Shown piece by piece: positions 47,533 through 60,600 of a DNA stretch of 64,000 nt (position 1 is its first letter; every line of letters starts with the position of its first letter). The translations under genes were made by a program, and so were the position numbers. The stretch covers positions 11,009,598 to 11,073,597 of the forward strand of contig CAIIXF020000001.1 of the NCBI GenBank assembly GCA_903813345.2, given 5' to 3'. Source of the stretch: Owenia fusiformis (taxonomy: Eukaryota; Annelida; Polychaeta; Sabellida; Oweniidae). A model generated the notes under the pieces. The model was not told the DNA's origin, did no database searches, and saw only the letters and a list, made by a program, of their open reading frames with translations.

Positions 47533-50500
47533 ATGGAAACTACACCGACAAAGGAAGTAGTAGCTCGGGTAGAAGTGCATGCGCCTGACAAAGGACCAGT
47601 ATCTTCATCAAAAAGTAGCAAAAGTTCACAGAAACCGTCTGAAAATTTTGACAACAGTGATGTCCAAGATCCACTTCCTAGTTATCCAAGTATCAACAAC
47701 TCTGAAACTGAGGGTCAGTTTCTCAATACAGTTCCACCATCACCTACGAGATTGACGAGAGACTTTAGAACGAGGTCTGCATACAGTGCTTGATAATTCA
47801 CTGAGGTTTCAATATTACTCAAGCATAATAAAAACTTGGGGGGTGGGGCTTTTCAACTGTGATAAATGTCACACTACTTCAAAGCAAAGCAACCAGTTGA
47901 ACCTAAAAATAAGAAATCTAACAATTATTGTGCAATAATATATGGAAAACATATTCGTACTGCACAGAAATGACATTTGTTAGTCTAGCTACAATCAGAG
48001 TCAGGGTTTATGACTGAGGTTGACACCGTCCTATTTAATGTATTGGCATTTAATCAAATTGCCTATATCATCATTGAAGCATGATGATATTCTGCGTTTG
48101 TCACTTATTAACAACAATAATATTGTTTCAGGCAGATACAGCAGCGAGGCTCACGAGGGAGACTTGATCGTGACTCCATCTCCAACAATTACTATGGAGA
48201 TTCTGTTGAAGTGGGCCACAGGCCCCCAATGTTCCAGCAGGATTACATCAGCCCTGAAAAACAAATGCACACAATCCGACAGTCGCGTCGCATTCCTCGT
48301 TGGATATGGATTCCTTTGGCTAAGTCACTGGGCATTAAACTGCAAGAATTGGACAAGCCATGGCTGGGATTAATCATGTTTGTTCTAACATTAACATTTG
48401 GTTTTGGATATGGGATCACACTCATTTGGTATACCTTTTATGATATTAAGAGCGAGTATACAAAATCGACAGTTTTGACTGGCACTGTGTCCATCATCAT
48501 TGGAATGATATGGTGTTCATTGGGGATCTATGCTAACCACTTGTCTTACGTCTTGTTCAGCAATTCAAAGTTTCTAGACAGTGTTAGAATGCACAGTAAA
48601 ACGATATTCAAGTTGAGCTCCGCTATGCTGATGATGATTTTAAGCACAACTTTCATCATAATGAACAATGCAAAAAATGTGAACATTCTGGATGAAAGCT
48701 TCTGTGGGAAAGTCAGCCTGAACCCTATTGTTTGCTACTTCTTGTACGGGTTCAGAGTTGGTTTTTCAATATTTGCACTACTTTGGAACATTATGGTAGC
48801 AACAGTGTTACTCAGCGTATGTCGTACCCATACAATAGGTAATAACTCCACTCATCAAATTGTTGTTAACTACACATTAATGTTTGCTTGTTAAAGGGAG
48901 TTGTTAGCTGGTCATTAGCACTTTGTTTTTTAGAATACAAATTAGTTTGTTTTGACAGTACAAAGAAATGTAGATATTAATTATTATTATGGATCATCTT
49001 TCCTCAAAATATTAGAAGAATTAAAGGAAGAACTGCAGAAGGGATAGTGAGTCACTGTTAAATGTTGGAATGAGCTTGATCAAAACGCATGCCAATGTTT
49101 TCCTTCCCTTATAACTCAAATTTTATTTTCTTTAAAAATGCTTAAGATATCTGATTGAGTGCTGTTTGATAATCAATTTCTATCACCCTTTAGCCTCCGT
49201 ACTTAATTTGATATTATATGATATCTGTGCTATTTAACACAGACTGTATTGTACAATATTAATAACATTTTTAGGAATTCGGCGATTTATCAAAGAGCTA
49301 GAGGAGGATGGAAAACTTATTGAGACTCTCCGCAAACAACGTTCAATGAACTACATGGACCAGGGAGACAGCACTGATGATGGTATGGAAGGTTATATCT
49401 CCTGCAGAAGTGATGACATATATGTCTTCGATATGTCTTCAGCTTTTTTGTGGGTGTTATTTTGTGGTTGGTGTTTGGCATTCAGCGTCTGTAATGTTGG
49501 TGACATTTTGCATGTTAATGCCTTGTTAATATTTTCCACAATACAAAGTATACTGTATAGTATGTGTTGGCTAACAAAAACTAATCAGAAATATGAGGTG
49601 TCGTTGTGAAATTTTTGGGATAATTTGGATTCCAAATTTTATTGCATTTTGCATCTTATATAAAAGTAAAAAGGCATTTCTATTGTAAAAGAGGTAATCA
49701 TGAGAAAGGATCAGGACAACTTTTTTGATCTGATAATGTATGCATGTAATGTGTTTTTAGAATGGTTGTGGGATGATGATCTACTGACCAGTGTACCCAC
49801 CAGTGATTTTGCCACCAGTGGAAGGCATAACCCTATTGCCAGCTCTCTGCCAGCCACAGTGCCCTTGCAACGGCAGGTTTCTCAGACCAGTAATCCACAT
49901 GCACAGGTACATTATTTTTTCATGACTGTATTTCCAAACTGACTAATTAATCGTTGACAATAGTAAATAATTGTCAATGAACCCAAAAACAATGAATGTC
50001 TGTTTACAAATTGCAATTTTAATTTATGTTCATTACAATTGTATGTTTGTCATGTTTGTTTATAAAGGTAATGTTACATTTATTTTTATTTTGACTTCTT
50101 ACTATAGTAAAACCTATGTACATGTACAGTGAACATGGAACTACAAAAATGTGTTCACTATAGGCAGGTGTTCACTACAGAGAGGCAATTGTATACAGAA
50201 ATCGGTGGATTATATGCTGAGAAGAGGTGTTCACTAGTCACATGTGTTCACTAGAGAGAGGTGTTCACTAAGACAGATTTTACTGTATATGTACATTCAA
50301 ATATTTTTTTATGTCTGCAGAGAGCTCACAGCTCAGGAGGTGTTACAATACAAGCTTCAAGTAGACCTGGGGCACAGTCTTTATCCTCAATGAACAACTT
50401 GTACATTGACCCAAATTCACCTCAAGGTCAGAGGTCAAGGCTGAGTGAATCTTTGAGTAATGAGCCAAGGTCATCTCCTGGAGCTCAATCAACTCAAGTT

Positions 50501-53284
50501 GAATTCAGTAGTCCAAATAGAGTAAGCATTTTCTTAAGAGTAAGCATGTTCTTTTATAATTGTTTATGTTCTTTGTGCCACCCAGCCTTCTATGTTGACT
50601 GTTGTTTTATGTATTGTGTTGTCTTTTGTTTGGTCTTTTAAATCCCTTCTTTCTATCATTGACAAAATAGTTTTGAATTTTATTGAAAAATGCATTGTAT
50701 CTATGAAAGGCTGAAATAAAATACATGTACATGACAATTCAATCTTCTATAAACTACTTGTGTAGATTGTGTGTATTGTATTTGCAGTATTGCATGTAAA
50801 TAAAAATGAGAATAAATGTCCTCAGATGTTTCTTCATGTTTTTTTGTAGATTCCTAGTACTGCTACTGCTGACTCTCAGTCCATTGACACAGAATCAAGC
50901 CCTGGACCACAGATCCTGAATAATGAAGACATTCTGATTAGATACTGGAAAATAAATGTAAGAGCTTTTCGTATATTTAAAATCTGCAGACATGTATATA
51001 TATATATATATACATATATGAGCCAGGCCACAGGAAAATGGGTCTTAGCACGGATTTTTTCAATGTTTTGAAATACCTTAGATGTATTGCAGGTGATCCA
51101 CTTACAAAGGTTTTACTGTTACAGAATAAAGGTAAACAATGAAGAAAGTAATGCTTATCTATTAATCTTGTTTCGTCATTATTTTCATTTTTACAATTCC
51201 AGAGTAGGTTGCGGGCCACATCATTAAGTCTTCAAAGATGGTTATCCAGCTGGGTAATGTTCATTATGATCTGGTCCATTAATTACATTATATTCTGGAT
51301 CAGCCATGAGGCCACACTACTAGGCATCATTGAGTTTATCATTCCACTATTTCTCTTGCCATTAATTGCTTCAGCATTTGCTGAGGTCAACATGGAAGGG
51401 TCAAGAATGCTTAGGGTAAGTGAAAATTGTTAATTACATATATACTTAAATAATATACAATCATATGTATGTTTCTGCATTTAAACAAGAGTATGAGGAG
51501 ATTGACAATAAATCTTACTTGTGTTCGGTAATGCATGGGAGTTCAAACTATATTTTATGCCATTGAACAAAGTGTTGAGAAGTAAAGTTAGGAATCGTGT
51601 GCATCGGCTTCAATTAAGATTTAAATGTTCTCATACATGTATATTTGTATACACAACATCTCTTATAAAATTTGAAAGCAATTTACATTTCTTGGAAAAC
51701 CACCCTCCAAATGCAAGTCTCCACTCTCCAGGCACCATCCACTTAATTCCCAGAAGATGATGTCTTAAAACCTGCACTATACATAGATGTTATAAAAAAT
51801 AAACTTGATCGAAGAGAATGGAAAAAACAGAAATGTGAATATGACCCCAAGAAAATCTTTGTGACGATTCAAATGCTCTGACACTTCCTTTACCTGTTAT
51901 TGCAGTGTATTTGTCCAACAGATGAGAGGATGGACTTGCTCTTTTATCTACTACAGCAACCTCTTGCAATAACTGTGAGTATGATCCTATGAACATTGGC
52001 CAGCTTTTGCCACAGGGGGATCACTTTTCAAAAATGTTAAGGTGACAATTGTGGCCCAAAATCACTTGATTGTATGATTTTGAAAGAATTTTTGGCCAAG
52101 GGGCAAGGGTTGTTTGAGCCCCTGGCCCTGGACCTGACCCCCCCCCCTCCCCTCTGACTATGGGCCTGAGTCCTGGATACACTCCTGGGATTGTTTTTAG
52201 AATGTTAATGGTTTTTATCATACATAAATAGGTATCATATTGTCATCAGCCTTGTAGGCTTTCGGATATCAATTTTCTTGTCTGCTCATTTACAGACAAA
52301 TCGCTTGACAAATTGATTTGAAAAAAAAGGGTACAATATTGTTCACTCTGTGTCTTGTTTTGGATTGTACGCAGGACAGGACCAAATCTATACACAGCTA
52401 GACAATAAAGTATTATGGATTTTGGTGGTACTTCTGTATTAGCCCTTCTCGAAGGAATCTTGGGTTACTGAAAATTTAAGTCACAATTTACTTTTGATTA
52501 GCTCTATTAGCTAGTATCATAGTATGACTCATATAAAATCAAAATAATAATAATATTGTGCTATTGTGTGTTGTAAAAATTGTAATTATAACATCTAGTC
52601 AATAATTATTATTCCCCATGCCAAGACAATTTGCTCATAATTAGTGCAAAATTATGAAGAACATGTCCAACTTGAAGTATCATTAAAGGGGCAACAACAA
52701 CAATTTTCTACCTGTAAATTTTACAGTTCTGTTATTACATGTAATTAAAGTGGCAGCAAAATTACTATCATCTAGTTTATCAAATTTTCTTACTTTATTT
52801 ACATGAAAAAACATGTGAAGATGAATGCAGTACGTTGGTGTGAATTATCGCTTATTAAAAGATATGTGTGACCTTTAAAATCTAGTTCTCAATAAATTCA
52901 TGGTTTTTCATACGAAAAGTCCTTCAAAAAACCTTTTAAATGAAAATGTTTCACAGATCACATTTTGATAACGTTGGGTAAAGTTGGGTATTATAGTTAT
53001 AATGCATTAACATATAGGGCAAAGTCATTTGAACTTTACATGGGGCCTTTAATGCATAGAATGCCGCGAGGAAAACATTGTGAGGCTCAAATTTACAACA
53101 GAGCTCTAATGCTTTATGGCCTCCTATACCAACATAAGATAATATTTGCATTAACATAAATGATTACATATTTTTCCAGATCTTTGGCTACCCTTTAACC
53201 TACTCATCCATTGTTACTGTTATCAGTGCCTTAGTTCTTGCTTTTACCTCAAGACTGATTCTGGATGAGTTTGCCAAGATTTAG
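47533..53284 (+). CDS. Gustatory receptor-like (GRL, 7tm_7 superfamily) seven-pass protein
   Basis: Nine exons whose phases all join: 47533-47774, 48132-48838, 49275-49382, 49761-49906, 50321-50521, 50850-50957, 51203-51415, 51906-51974 and 53180-53284, giving 632 residues. No signal peptide. A polar N-terminus of about 150 residues is followed by membrane segments at about 157-184, 195-223, 239-259 and 279-311. A Ser/Pro/Gln-rich loop of about 200 residues (exons 3-6) comes next, then segments at about 521-537, 543-566 and 603-625. The last two exons read DLLFYLLQQPLAITIFGYPL with a following TYSSIV, which lines up with the insect Gr pattern (L..Q.P..ITAFGFF.I..SL) just before TM7. Known GRLs have an intracellular N-terminus and are the non-insect relatives of gustatory receptors, proposed ligand-gated channels. 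The canonical TM7 TYxxxxxQF is replaced by a looser end (LILDEF). Family call is by pattern, not by search. Exon 1 donor (AG|GTCTGC) is weak but phase-compatible. Confidence 0.75.
49440..49530 (+). repeat. Unit-less copy of repeat family C in a GRL intron
   Basis: Head-like sequence (TTGTGGTTGGTGTTTGGC, GCGTCTGTAA) runs straight into the family C tail (GGTGACATTTTGCATGTTAATG). The ~100-bp array units that separate these parts at 55715-56480 are absent. Confidence 0.55.
50104..50286. repeat. Short element with GTGTTCACTA repeats in a GRL intron
   Basis: TAGTAAAACC at the left and the near-complement ATTTTACTGTA at the right enclose five or so copies of GTGTTCACTA-type words. Ends just before the exon 5 acceptor. 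Similar words occur at 3515-3600. Confidence 0.5.
51975..53179 (+). other. Last intron of the GRL gene
   Basis: Largest intron of the gene (1.2 kb), GT...AG bounded. Contains a C run at about 52139-52147 and no recognisable element. ORFs on both strands are by-products. Confidence 0.6.
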
Positions 53285-53476
53285 TCAAGTACTGTTTGGA
53301 GAAACTCATCATATTAAGCCACACATTTACAATCTGTGTCCCTTTGGATGATGCAACATAGAGGAATGCCATGAACATCAAAATGGGAGAAACAAGTTTG
53401 CCTGCTAGGTGCTTGGGGAAATTGGAACTGTAGGCTGTACTATGGGAGTCCTTTGCTAGAAAATAGTAGACATATA

Positions 53477-54518
53477 CGAGGGGTGATCAGGAATTTCTGG
53501 ACCGTTGGCTCTATTTTTGTCATTTTTATTCTTTCTTAGTGATTTTTTCACACGATATAACTCAAATATATAGGATCACACCATGAAGATTTCATTCTTC
53601 TGTGAAATCATTATCTTTTTATTCTTGTTACCATGGTAACTGATGAAGCGACAAGGTGAAGCTCAGAAAAATACCAAATTTGAAAAATCAACAGTAGTTT
53701 TATATGCCACTTTTTGACACTGTTTTCATTGCTGAATATGTTACAAACATACTGAAATAGGTTGTATTATATCATTAAGTATATCCATTAATGTTGTAAC
53801 TGTCATTATTCTTCCATCAATTCTAATCGTCCAAAGTAGTTACCAGCATTTTGTAAGCATTTGTTATCCCTTTTCACCCATTCCTGAAAGACGTGATACA
53901 GACCATCTTTGCCGACAAAATGTAATTGTTTCCACCGTTTGTGGCCGTGTACCACCACGTATTCCACAGACTTAGCTCGTTATGATTTCTATCTTTTCCC
54001 AACAGTGAAGACCAAATTATGAGGTATCCACTTTGAGGACAGTAATGAGATCATTCAGGAATTCACACACCAATGTTACAAAGTAGGCAAAGACGGTCTG
54101 TATCTTTCAGGACTGGGTGAAAATGTATAACAAATGCTTACAAAGTACTGGTAACTACTTTGAAGGATTAGAATTGATAGAAGAATAATGACAGTTCCTA
54201 ATAGACGAACATTAATGAATATACTTAATGAAATAACACAACCTATTCAGTATGTCACATATTCAGCAATGAATACAGTGTCCAAACATCATATAAAATT
54301 ACTGTTGTTTTTCATTTGGTATTTTTTCTGAGCTCCACCTTGTCGCGCCACCAGTTACCATGGTAACAAAAATAATAGGATAATGATGTCATAGAACGAT
54401 GAAATCTTCATGATGTGATTCTATATATTTGGTTTATATTATGTGAAAAGATCAGTAAGAAAGGATAAAAAATGGCCAAAATAGAGTTAACGGTCCAAAA
54501 ATTCCTGATCACCCCTCG
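53477..54518. mobile_element. Mariner-derived foldback element
   Basis: Ends CGAGGGGTGATCAGGAATTT and, complemented, CGAGGGGTGATCAGGAATTT, bordered by TA (53475-53476, 54519-54520), with arms of about 200 bp or more. The right half (about 53957-54190) carries the 3' part of a mariner transposase in + orientation. The left half carries part of the same 3' end inverted (about 53820-53930). The element is thus an inverted duplication of the transposon's 3' end. Confidence 0.85.
53957..54150 (+). pseudogene. Mariner transposase C-terminal remnant
   Basis: Translation gives YSTDLARYDFYLFPTVKTKL, a stop, then GIHFEDSNEIIQEFTHQCYK and on to a second stop. This matches the C-terminal block YSPDLAPCDxxLFxxLKxxL of mariner transposases. 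The Asp in RYD is the third catalytic Asp of the DDD triad. Two in-frame stops and the missing N-terminal two thirds make it inactive. Confidence 0.8.
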
Positions 54519-55714
54519 TATGTCATCAATACAGGTATTTTTCTGCAAATGGGTGCAAAATTCTAATTGTCACAATTGGTTAAATTGTTTTTTATTTGAA
54601 GTGGGTACAAACCTATATTCAAAATCCAATATAACTATAGTATTAGAGTGACATATTCACTTACTTCAATGTTAGAGATAACATCTTGTTGAACATGTAT
54701 TTGAATAGTGCTAAACATGTTCTTCATACATTTAGTATGAAATTACAGTTATTATTAGTGTTGGTATTTTAGTACATATATTTTATTGTTATGTAGCGTT
54801 TTAGTTCAGCTTAAATAGAGTAGATAAAGGATCCACAAAGATACGTAACATACTCGCATATAATTTAATGAAGGTTGTGAATTGAAGAAGAATGTTTTTG
54901 TATGTTTTGAATGTTCAGAATTGAACTATGTATTCTTCAGATATTTATTTTTAAATTAGCGGATTTATAATTTATACAGCTGTATGTATTAATACAGGGG
55001 ATGAAATATTTGTATTTTAGTATACTTATTACATGTACTAGTATATATATATACACATACATGTATGATTTTATGTACGTTGTACGTACATGTACGTTTA
55101 GTCATAACTGTGCAGTAAAAAGACCACAACTGAATGAGAGAGACACTACAAGGTATTCGACTAGCTAGCCTTGATCAAAAATAATTTGTTGGAGATTTCA
55201 TTGTTTAATTTTTGACAATAAATTTTAAAATTGAAAATGGTCTCTCAGGTAGATTAAGCTTAAAGAATGTGTAATTAGCATTGCTTTAGATTGATATTAT
55301 ATTTGAAAGTATACTTCCAATAATATTGCTGGTTTTTATCCCTTATAAAGAAAATGGACTTTGTTAGAATTGAGATTATATTTGAATATGTAATTAAGCT
55401 CTTTTTTATTATCATTTTTATTGTAATACACACAAAAAATACCTAGAGTACAGTACTTGACATCCTCCTAAAAGAAAGAAGTATTCTGGATTTTGAAGCC
55501 CTTTGATCGGAGGGTGAGTACTTGAAAAAGCATTGCTTTAATGCTGGTTTTTAACATTTATAGAAAATGGACTTTGTCATGTCAGGTAGATTGAGATTAT
55601 ATTTATATGTACACTTAAAATGGCATTGTCAGCTTTATGATTTTCAATAAAATCGATATTACATGAAATACCAGTTTTACTTGTTCTTAAAACATTCTTT
55701 GCAATTTTATGTCA
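54519..55714. other. Non-coding DNA downstream of the GRL gene
   Basis: No gene. A short TA/TACATGTA-rich patch lies at 55020-55100. Confidence 0.4.
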
Positions 55715-56480
55715 CCACCGACCCATAAAGTGGTGGCATATTGTTATGGTCTCCTTTTTTGTGGCGGTGGTTGGCAATTGGTGGGTGGCGGTTGGCGTCT
55801 GTAACAGATATTCAATTTTTTTTCCGAATCATCTACAAGTTTTCAGAAGTTCAAATCTGACTTTGTATTTAAGATTTGACCTTTTCAAGGTCAAAGAGGT
55901 CTTTTTTCAACAATGTCATTGACCAATTTCTTTTTCAAAATCATCTACAAGTTCTCAAAAGTTCAAATCTGAAGACTGTAGATTTGACCTTCAATTTCAA
56001 TGACCTTGAGGTCAAAAAGGATTTGACCTTCTCAAGGTCAAAAAGGTCTTTTTTCAACTTGCTTCAAATTGACCAATTTTTTTTTCAAAATCATCTTCAA
56101 GTTCAAATCTGACTTTAGATTTAAGATTTGACCTTCAGTAAACTTCTCAATGTCAAAGAAAGGTCAAAAAGGTCTTTTTTCAACTTGCTTCAAATTGACC
56201 AATTGACAAAATCATCTTCAAGTTCTCAAATGACCTTCTTGAGGTCAAAAAGGTCTTTTTTCAACTTGCTTCAAATTGACCAATTTTTTTCAAATCATCT
56301 AAGTTCAAATCTGACTTTAAACTTCACCTTCAATGACCTCCTCAGGGTCAAAAACTTGCTTCAAATTGACCAATTTATTTTCAAAATCACCTCGAGTTCT
56401 CAGAAATTCAAATCTGACTTGAGATTGAACTAATTACATTGTGAGCAACTTGGTGGTGACATTTTGTCATGTTAATGCCT
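55715..56480 (+). repeat. Tandem-array repeat family C, copy 2
   Basis: Starts with a head GTCACCACCGACCCATAAAG followed by GTGGTGGCATATTGTTATGG and a GGTTGGCGTCTGTAAC phrase. Then about six to seven degenerate ~100-bp units (TCATCTACAAG, AGTTCAAATCTGACTTT, ATTTGACCTTC, AAGGTCAAAAAGGTC, CTTGCTTCAAATTGACCA), then the tail GTGAGCAACTTGGTGGTGAC through TGTTAATGCC. The ORFs in it are repeat-derived. Confidence 0.85.
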
Positions 56481-56599
56481 TCTTTATTTTGGAGTGGTTG
56501 CGAATAAATGCAATTTTCTTTTAAATGCATTTCATTTGAGTAAAATGAAGTCATACTCAAGAGATCGCAGTTAACAAAAATTCCTGTTTCCTTGACCCT

Positions 56600-56762
56600 G
56601 TACAGTTTACACATCGCCTGAATCTTGAGTAGCTTTAAAAAATATAGCAAAACTTTTGGATATTGTATTGGGGACAGAAAATAGAAGGAATAGATTGGTA
56701 GGTCAGTTGTACAGAACATGTGGCAATGTTACTTGTCATTTTGTCATCCCCTATAGATCTGA
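56600..56762 (-). mobile_element. TTAA-type transposon, 5' end fragment (copy 3)
   Basis: On the minus strand it reads AGGCAGAATCAGATCTATAG, then TGACAAAATGACAAG and ACCTACCAATCTATTCCTTC, matching the left end of the 19508 element. The flank is TATAA rather than a perfect TTAA, and the other end was not identified. Confidence 0.6.
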
Positions 56763-57587
56763 TTCTGCCTTATAACATTTTCCCACCATAATCAAGCGTA
56801 ATATCAATATCAAACTTCATTTATTGGGATATTGGAATCCGACTTCAAAGATAATCAAATGCATTTTAGGACAAATCTCAACCATTCATTTGGCATGACA
56901 TGGAGTGTGCAACTGGCAAAACTGAACAGCTACAATAAGTATGAAATGAAACCATTTTTCAGAATTCTTTCAGAGTACACCAACAATACACAATAGTAAC
57001 AGAGATAACAACAGGATTTTTTCTCAAGTACACGTACGTGCAAAATTCTCATTCTCATAATTTAGGTCAAAATATGCCCAGGTTTCATGATTTTTTTATT
57101 TTCAAGTGGGTACAAATGGATTTTCAGGTGGGTGCAAGCCTATTTTCAAAATCTGAGGTGGGTGCTGCACCCACTTCCTTTAATGCTGGGGAGATCACTG
57201 AGTAATATCTGGGTCATGTTGATACCGGCCCAAAGAATGCAACATTGAGATGGAAATTAGAATTTATTGAAAGGACACAGACATTTATCACACAATCTCT
57301 AATGCCATCAATTGGAAGAAAATAATCACTTCTTTTTTATCCTTCCTAATATAAGGGAGGTTAAGCTTGCAAAAAACACAAAAAATAAAAATGTGTAATA
57401 TATAGAGTGTGTTCCAGTTCTGAACTCGAAACACTGAAGCTAAGCATTCATTTACTGACTTCAGATACAAGCTTACTTCTTTCCATTCACATTGTGAAAA
57501 ACAGTGCAAGCTTAACCTCTCTATTATAGAAAACTCCGTCCACTTTTTAGCAATTAACTAACATGTTGATATCCTCTTCATATAATC
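56763..57587. other. Non-coding DNA downstream of RPL7
   Basis: Nothing recognised apart from short chance ORFs. Confidence 0.4.
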
Positions 57588-57593
57588 TTTATT
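57588..57593 (-). promoter_or_regulatory. RPL7 poly(A) signal AATAAA
   Basis: AATAAA on the minus strand 26 bases after the RPL7 stop codon. The very short 3' UTR is typical of ribosomal protein genes. Confidence 0.8.
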
Positions 57594-57619
57594 GTGCAGG
57601 AGTGTCTATACAATATAAC

Positions 57620-60600
57620 TTAGATCATACGCCTAAGAAGGGCATTAATTTTGTCCTCTCTGCATCCAAAGTCACCACCAGCATTGAAGTGGTTGTTCTT
57701 CTTCCTCCAGCCACCAGTTGGGGTGTTTAGCTTAAAGTGCCATAGGAAGTTGGCAGCCTGCTTGAAGTTGGGTCCAACAGTGAAAACCTCATGGATCAAA
57801 TCCTCAATACAGATGATTCCAAAGCGGCCTGGAAGGAGACATAAAGACATGAACTTGTTTTTAACTAAAAGGTTTCATTATTAGGGGTAGCCAGATACCT
57901 ATAAATGACTGAGGATTAAGCTTGACAAAACAAATGTTATCTCTATATCAATTTAGAAACTGTAATTCCTCTGCGCTGTCAATCTCATGGCATCTTAACT
58001 GATTCAATTTTGATTCAGTCACTGACACTAAGGATCAATAAATATTCAATGCTTATTTGACATTTACTCCTGAAGAAAGCTGCCAAAGATAAAATTGAGG
58101 GTACTTCTACTAGACTTCTGGTAGCTATTTAGTATTACATTGTGTCTTAGTCCAGGTTATACGAGGGGTGACCATAAAGTTCTCATAATATCTCTCTAAT
58201 TTCTTTATTTTTCAACACATTCTAACGAAATTTTCACAGAATGTGCAGCATAGAATGTTTAATTATTCCAGCAAAAAATATCAAGTATGACAAAAATATT
58301 AGATAAGTAATGGCTGCCATAGTAAATGGAAACAAGGCACCCGGGGCATCAAAACATTTACAAAACATACCTAATTTTTTCTCAATGACTGCATTGTCTG
58401 TGAGTGCTACACGCCTGCCTTCAATCTTTCCATATCCTCTCTTGTAGATCAATTCTTTGATGCTCTTGAGATTGGGGTACCTTGTAATCAAAAAGTAGTG
58501 GGCTTAAGTTCAAAATCTCTAAAATGAAAGCTGGATATGGTATATGCGTATGACTACCAAATATTTATACATTCATTCTGATTTCCCCCTGCAACGTTTT
58601 TTAATTTTATTCAAATTAACAGTGAATAAATTGATTGAAATAATGAAGTCAAACATTTGTTTTGAATCGAAAATGCTTTTAATTAATTCATGTTCCTTGT
58701 GGACAGGTAAATTTCAATTTTCTATTTTGCATTCAAACACTACTGCTTCTTCCCAAGGACAGATGTTACTTAGAGGGACAATCTTGAAATTTTCAAACTC
58801 TTCCTGAGAAGTCGTTTTTATTATTTCACATATGCCTGGCACTGTAATCATTACAAAGACATCAAAAAACAACAAAAAACTTTAGTTTGAGAAAAAAAAG
58901 TGCCGTTTTAAGAATTTCAGAAGATTTTTTTCTAGGAGTAGCCCATGAAAAACCGCTGATTCAAAATATCTGAACATTTCAGAAAATATACTTCAAACAT
59001 ATATCAAAAACGAAGGAGCAAAGGAAATTTGAAAAATTACCCGATAAAAAAATTGGGATCAAAATAAGGAAAAAAGTACACTTCTCAAATTGTTTTTTTC
59101 TATTTTTTTTAATTTGTATGAGAGATTTCAAAATTCTAAAGCTCCTTCCATTTTGGGCTATATTAAAGGGATGTTTCAGAGAAATTAGAAAAAAATGTTC
59201 AGGGACCTTTGCCGTGCTACTCTTTTTGTCAATTTTTCTGTCACATTTTCAGAGGACTCAAATTCCCATTCCAAAATGTTTGCTGCTTCTATTTGCATTA
59301 CCACAGTGAGCCTGGTTATATAAATGATAAGTGGAACTAAAAAATTGAGAGAAAATCCAACCAAAAGACAGTTAATTTTGATGGTCAGATTATACTCAAA
59401 TGCCATGTGCTTCCTGGTTTGGGCCATCTTTGATTTTTTGATTAAGTTATAAGTTACCTTAACATTTAAATCAATGGAAAAAGAAAAGAATTTTTTTTCA
59501 GAAAGGTGTTGGCTCAGACAAGTTTAAAGGAAATACAATTATATGACATGCGGTCTCCATGAATTGAAATATGCTATTGTGGAGATTAAAAACTTACCCC
59601 CATGTAATGTAAGGTTCTGCCAAACGGAGCATGTTAATGGTTGCCTTGTTCAGCTTGATGAATACACCATTGTTGATTTGACGCAGACGGAACAATTGCA
59701 TCACTTTACGGGGCTTGGGGTGAATACCATTCACACTGAAAATTAATGGAATAAAAATTCAAATGATTGATTGAACATTTTAAAATTTACAATACATTAG
59801 GTTAGAGCTGGCATCGAATTGGATTTTAATGTCGACATGTCGGAGCTCTCGATTGACGACGATATTGACATTGTCGGGTCCAATGATATTCGAAAAATGA
59901 AAAAAATTTTGAAGAAAATCTGTCTGAATTTTAGATTTTCTAGGCTTGTAATTAGCAATACGATGCACAATAGTCATCCTCAGTTGTATGTTTTATATTT
60001 AACTTACAGGTAAACCATGTTCAAGTATCAGACTTTGACGAAAAAGCAATAAATAGACATAAAACTACGATTTCTGTTGTTATTTCCAGGCAGCCATTGA
60101 AAATAAATCTCGAGGATATCTCGAGAGGCCCCGAGACCTAATTCGAGAGCAGGAAGTCGATCAAAACAAAAAAGAAAATTTGAAAATATAGGCGGTAAAA
60201 CTTCACTAAAATACACCATACAGCGGATAGTAACAGAGATTTTAATTCATAGGGAAATAGCTTATTATGTTGTGAGTTCTGACTGTCGATCAAGAGGCGT
60301 TGTGTCGACATGGGTGTCGCAGAGAGCATTCGACTGACAATCGACCATTCCGACATTTGATGCCAGCTCTACATTAGGTTCATAACAAAAAAAATCTCTA
60401 AATCTCTAGTAGTAAGCTGTTTCTTGTATTAGTCGTAACAATACTGATAATATAATGTTTAAAGGTAATGTTGGTTTAATATATTACAAGATGTAATTTT
60501 TCATCAAATACAAATCAAATATCACAGATATTTATGAAACATACCCTCGAGTCCTGATGACAAAAGCAAGTTTTGGCTCATCTGGGACATAGAAGTTGTT

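Noticed and set aside
55876-56433. ORFs with KRSFFNLLQIDQ repeats
   Set aside because: Translation of family C array units; similar arrays exist elsewhere and carry no conserved frame.
58481-60544. snoRNA inside RPL7 introns
   Set aside because: No C box and D box pair with a closing stem could be found by eye; a proper covariance search would be needed to exclude it.
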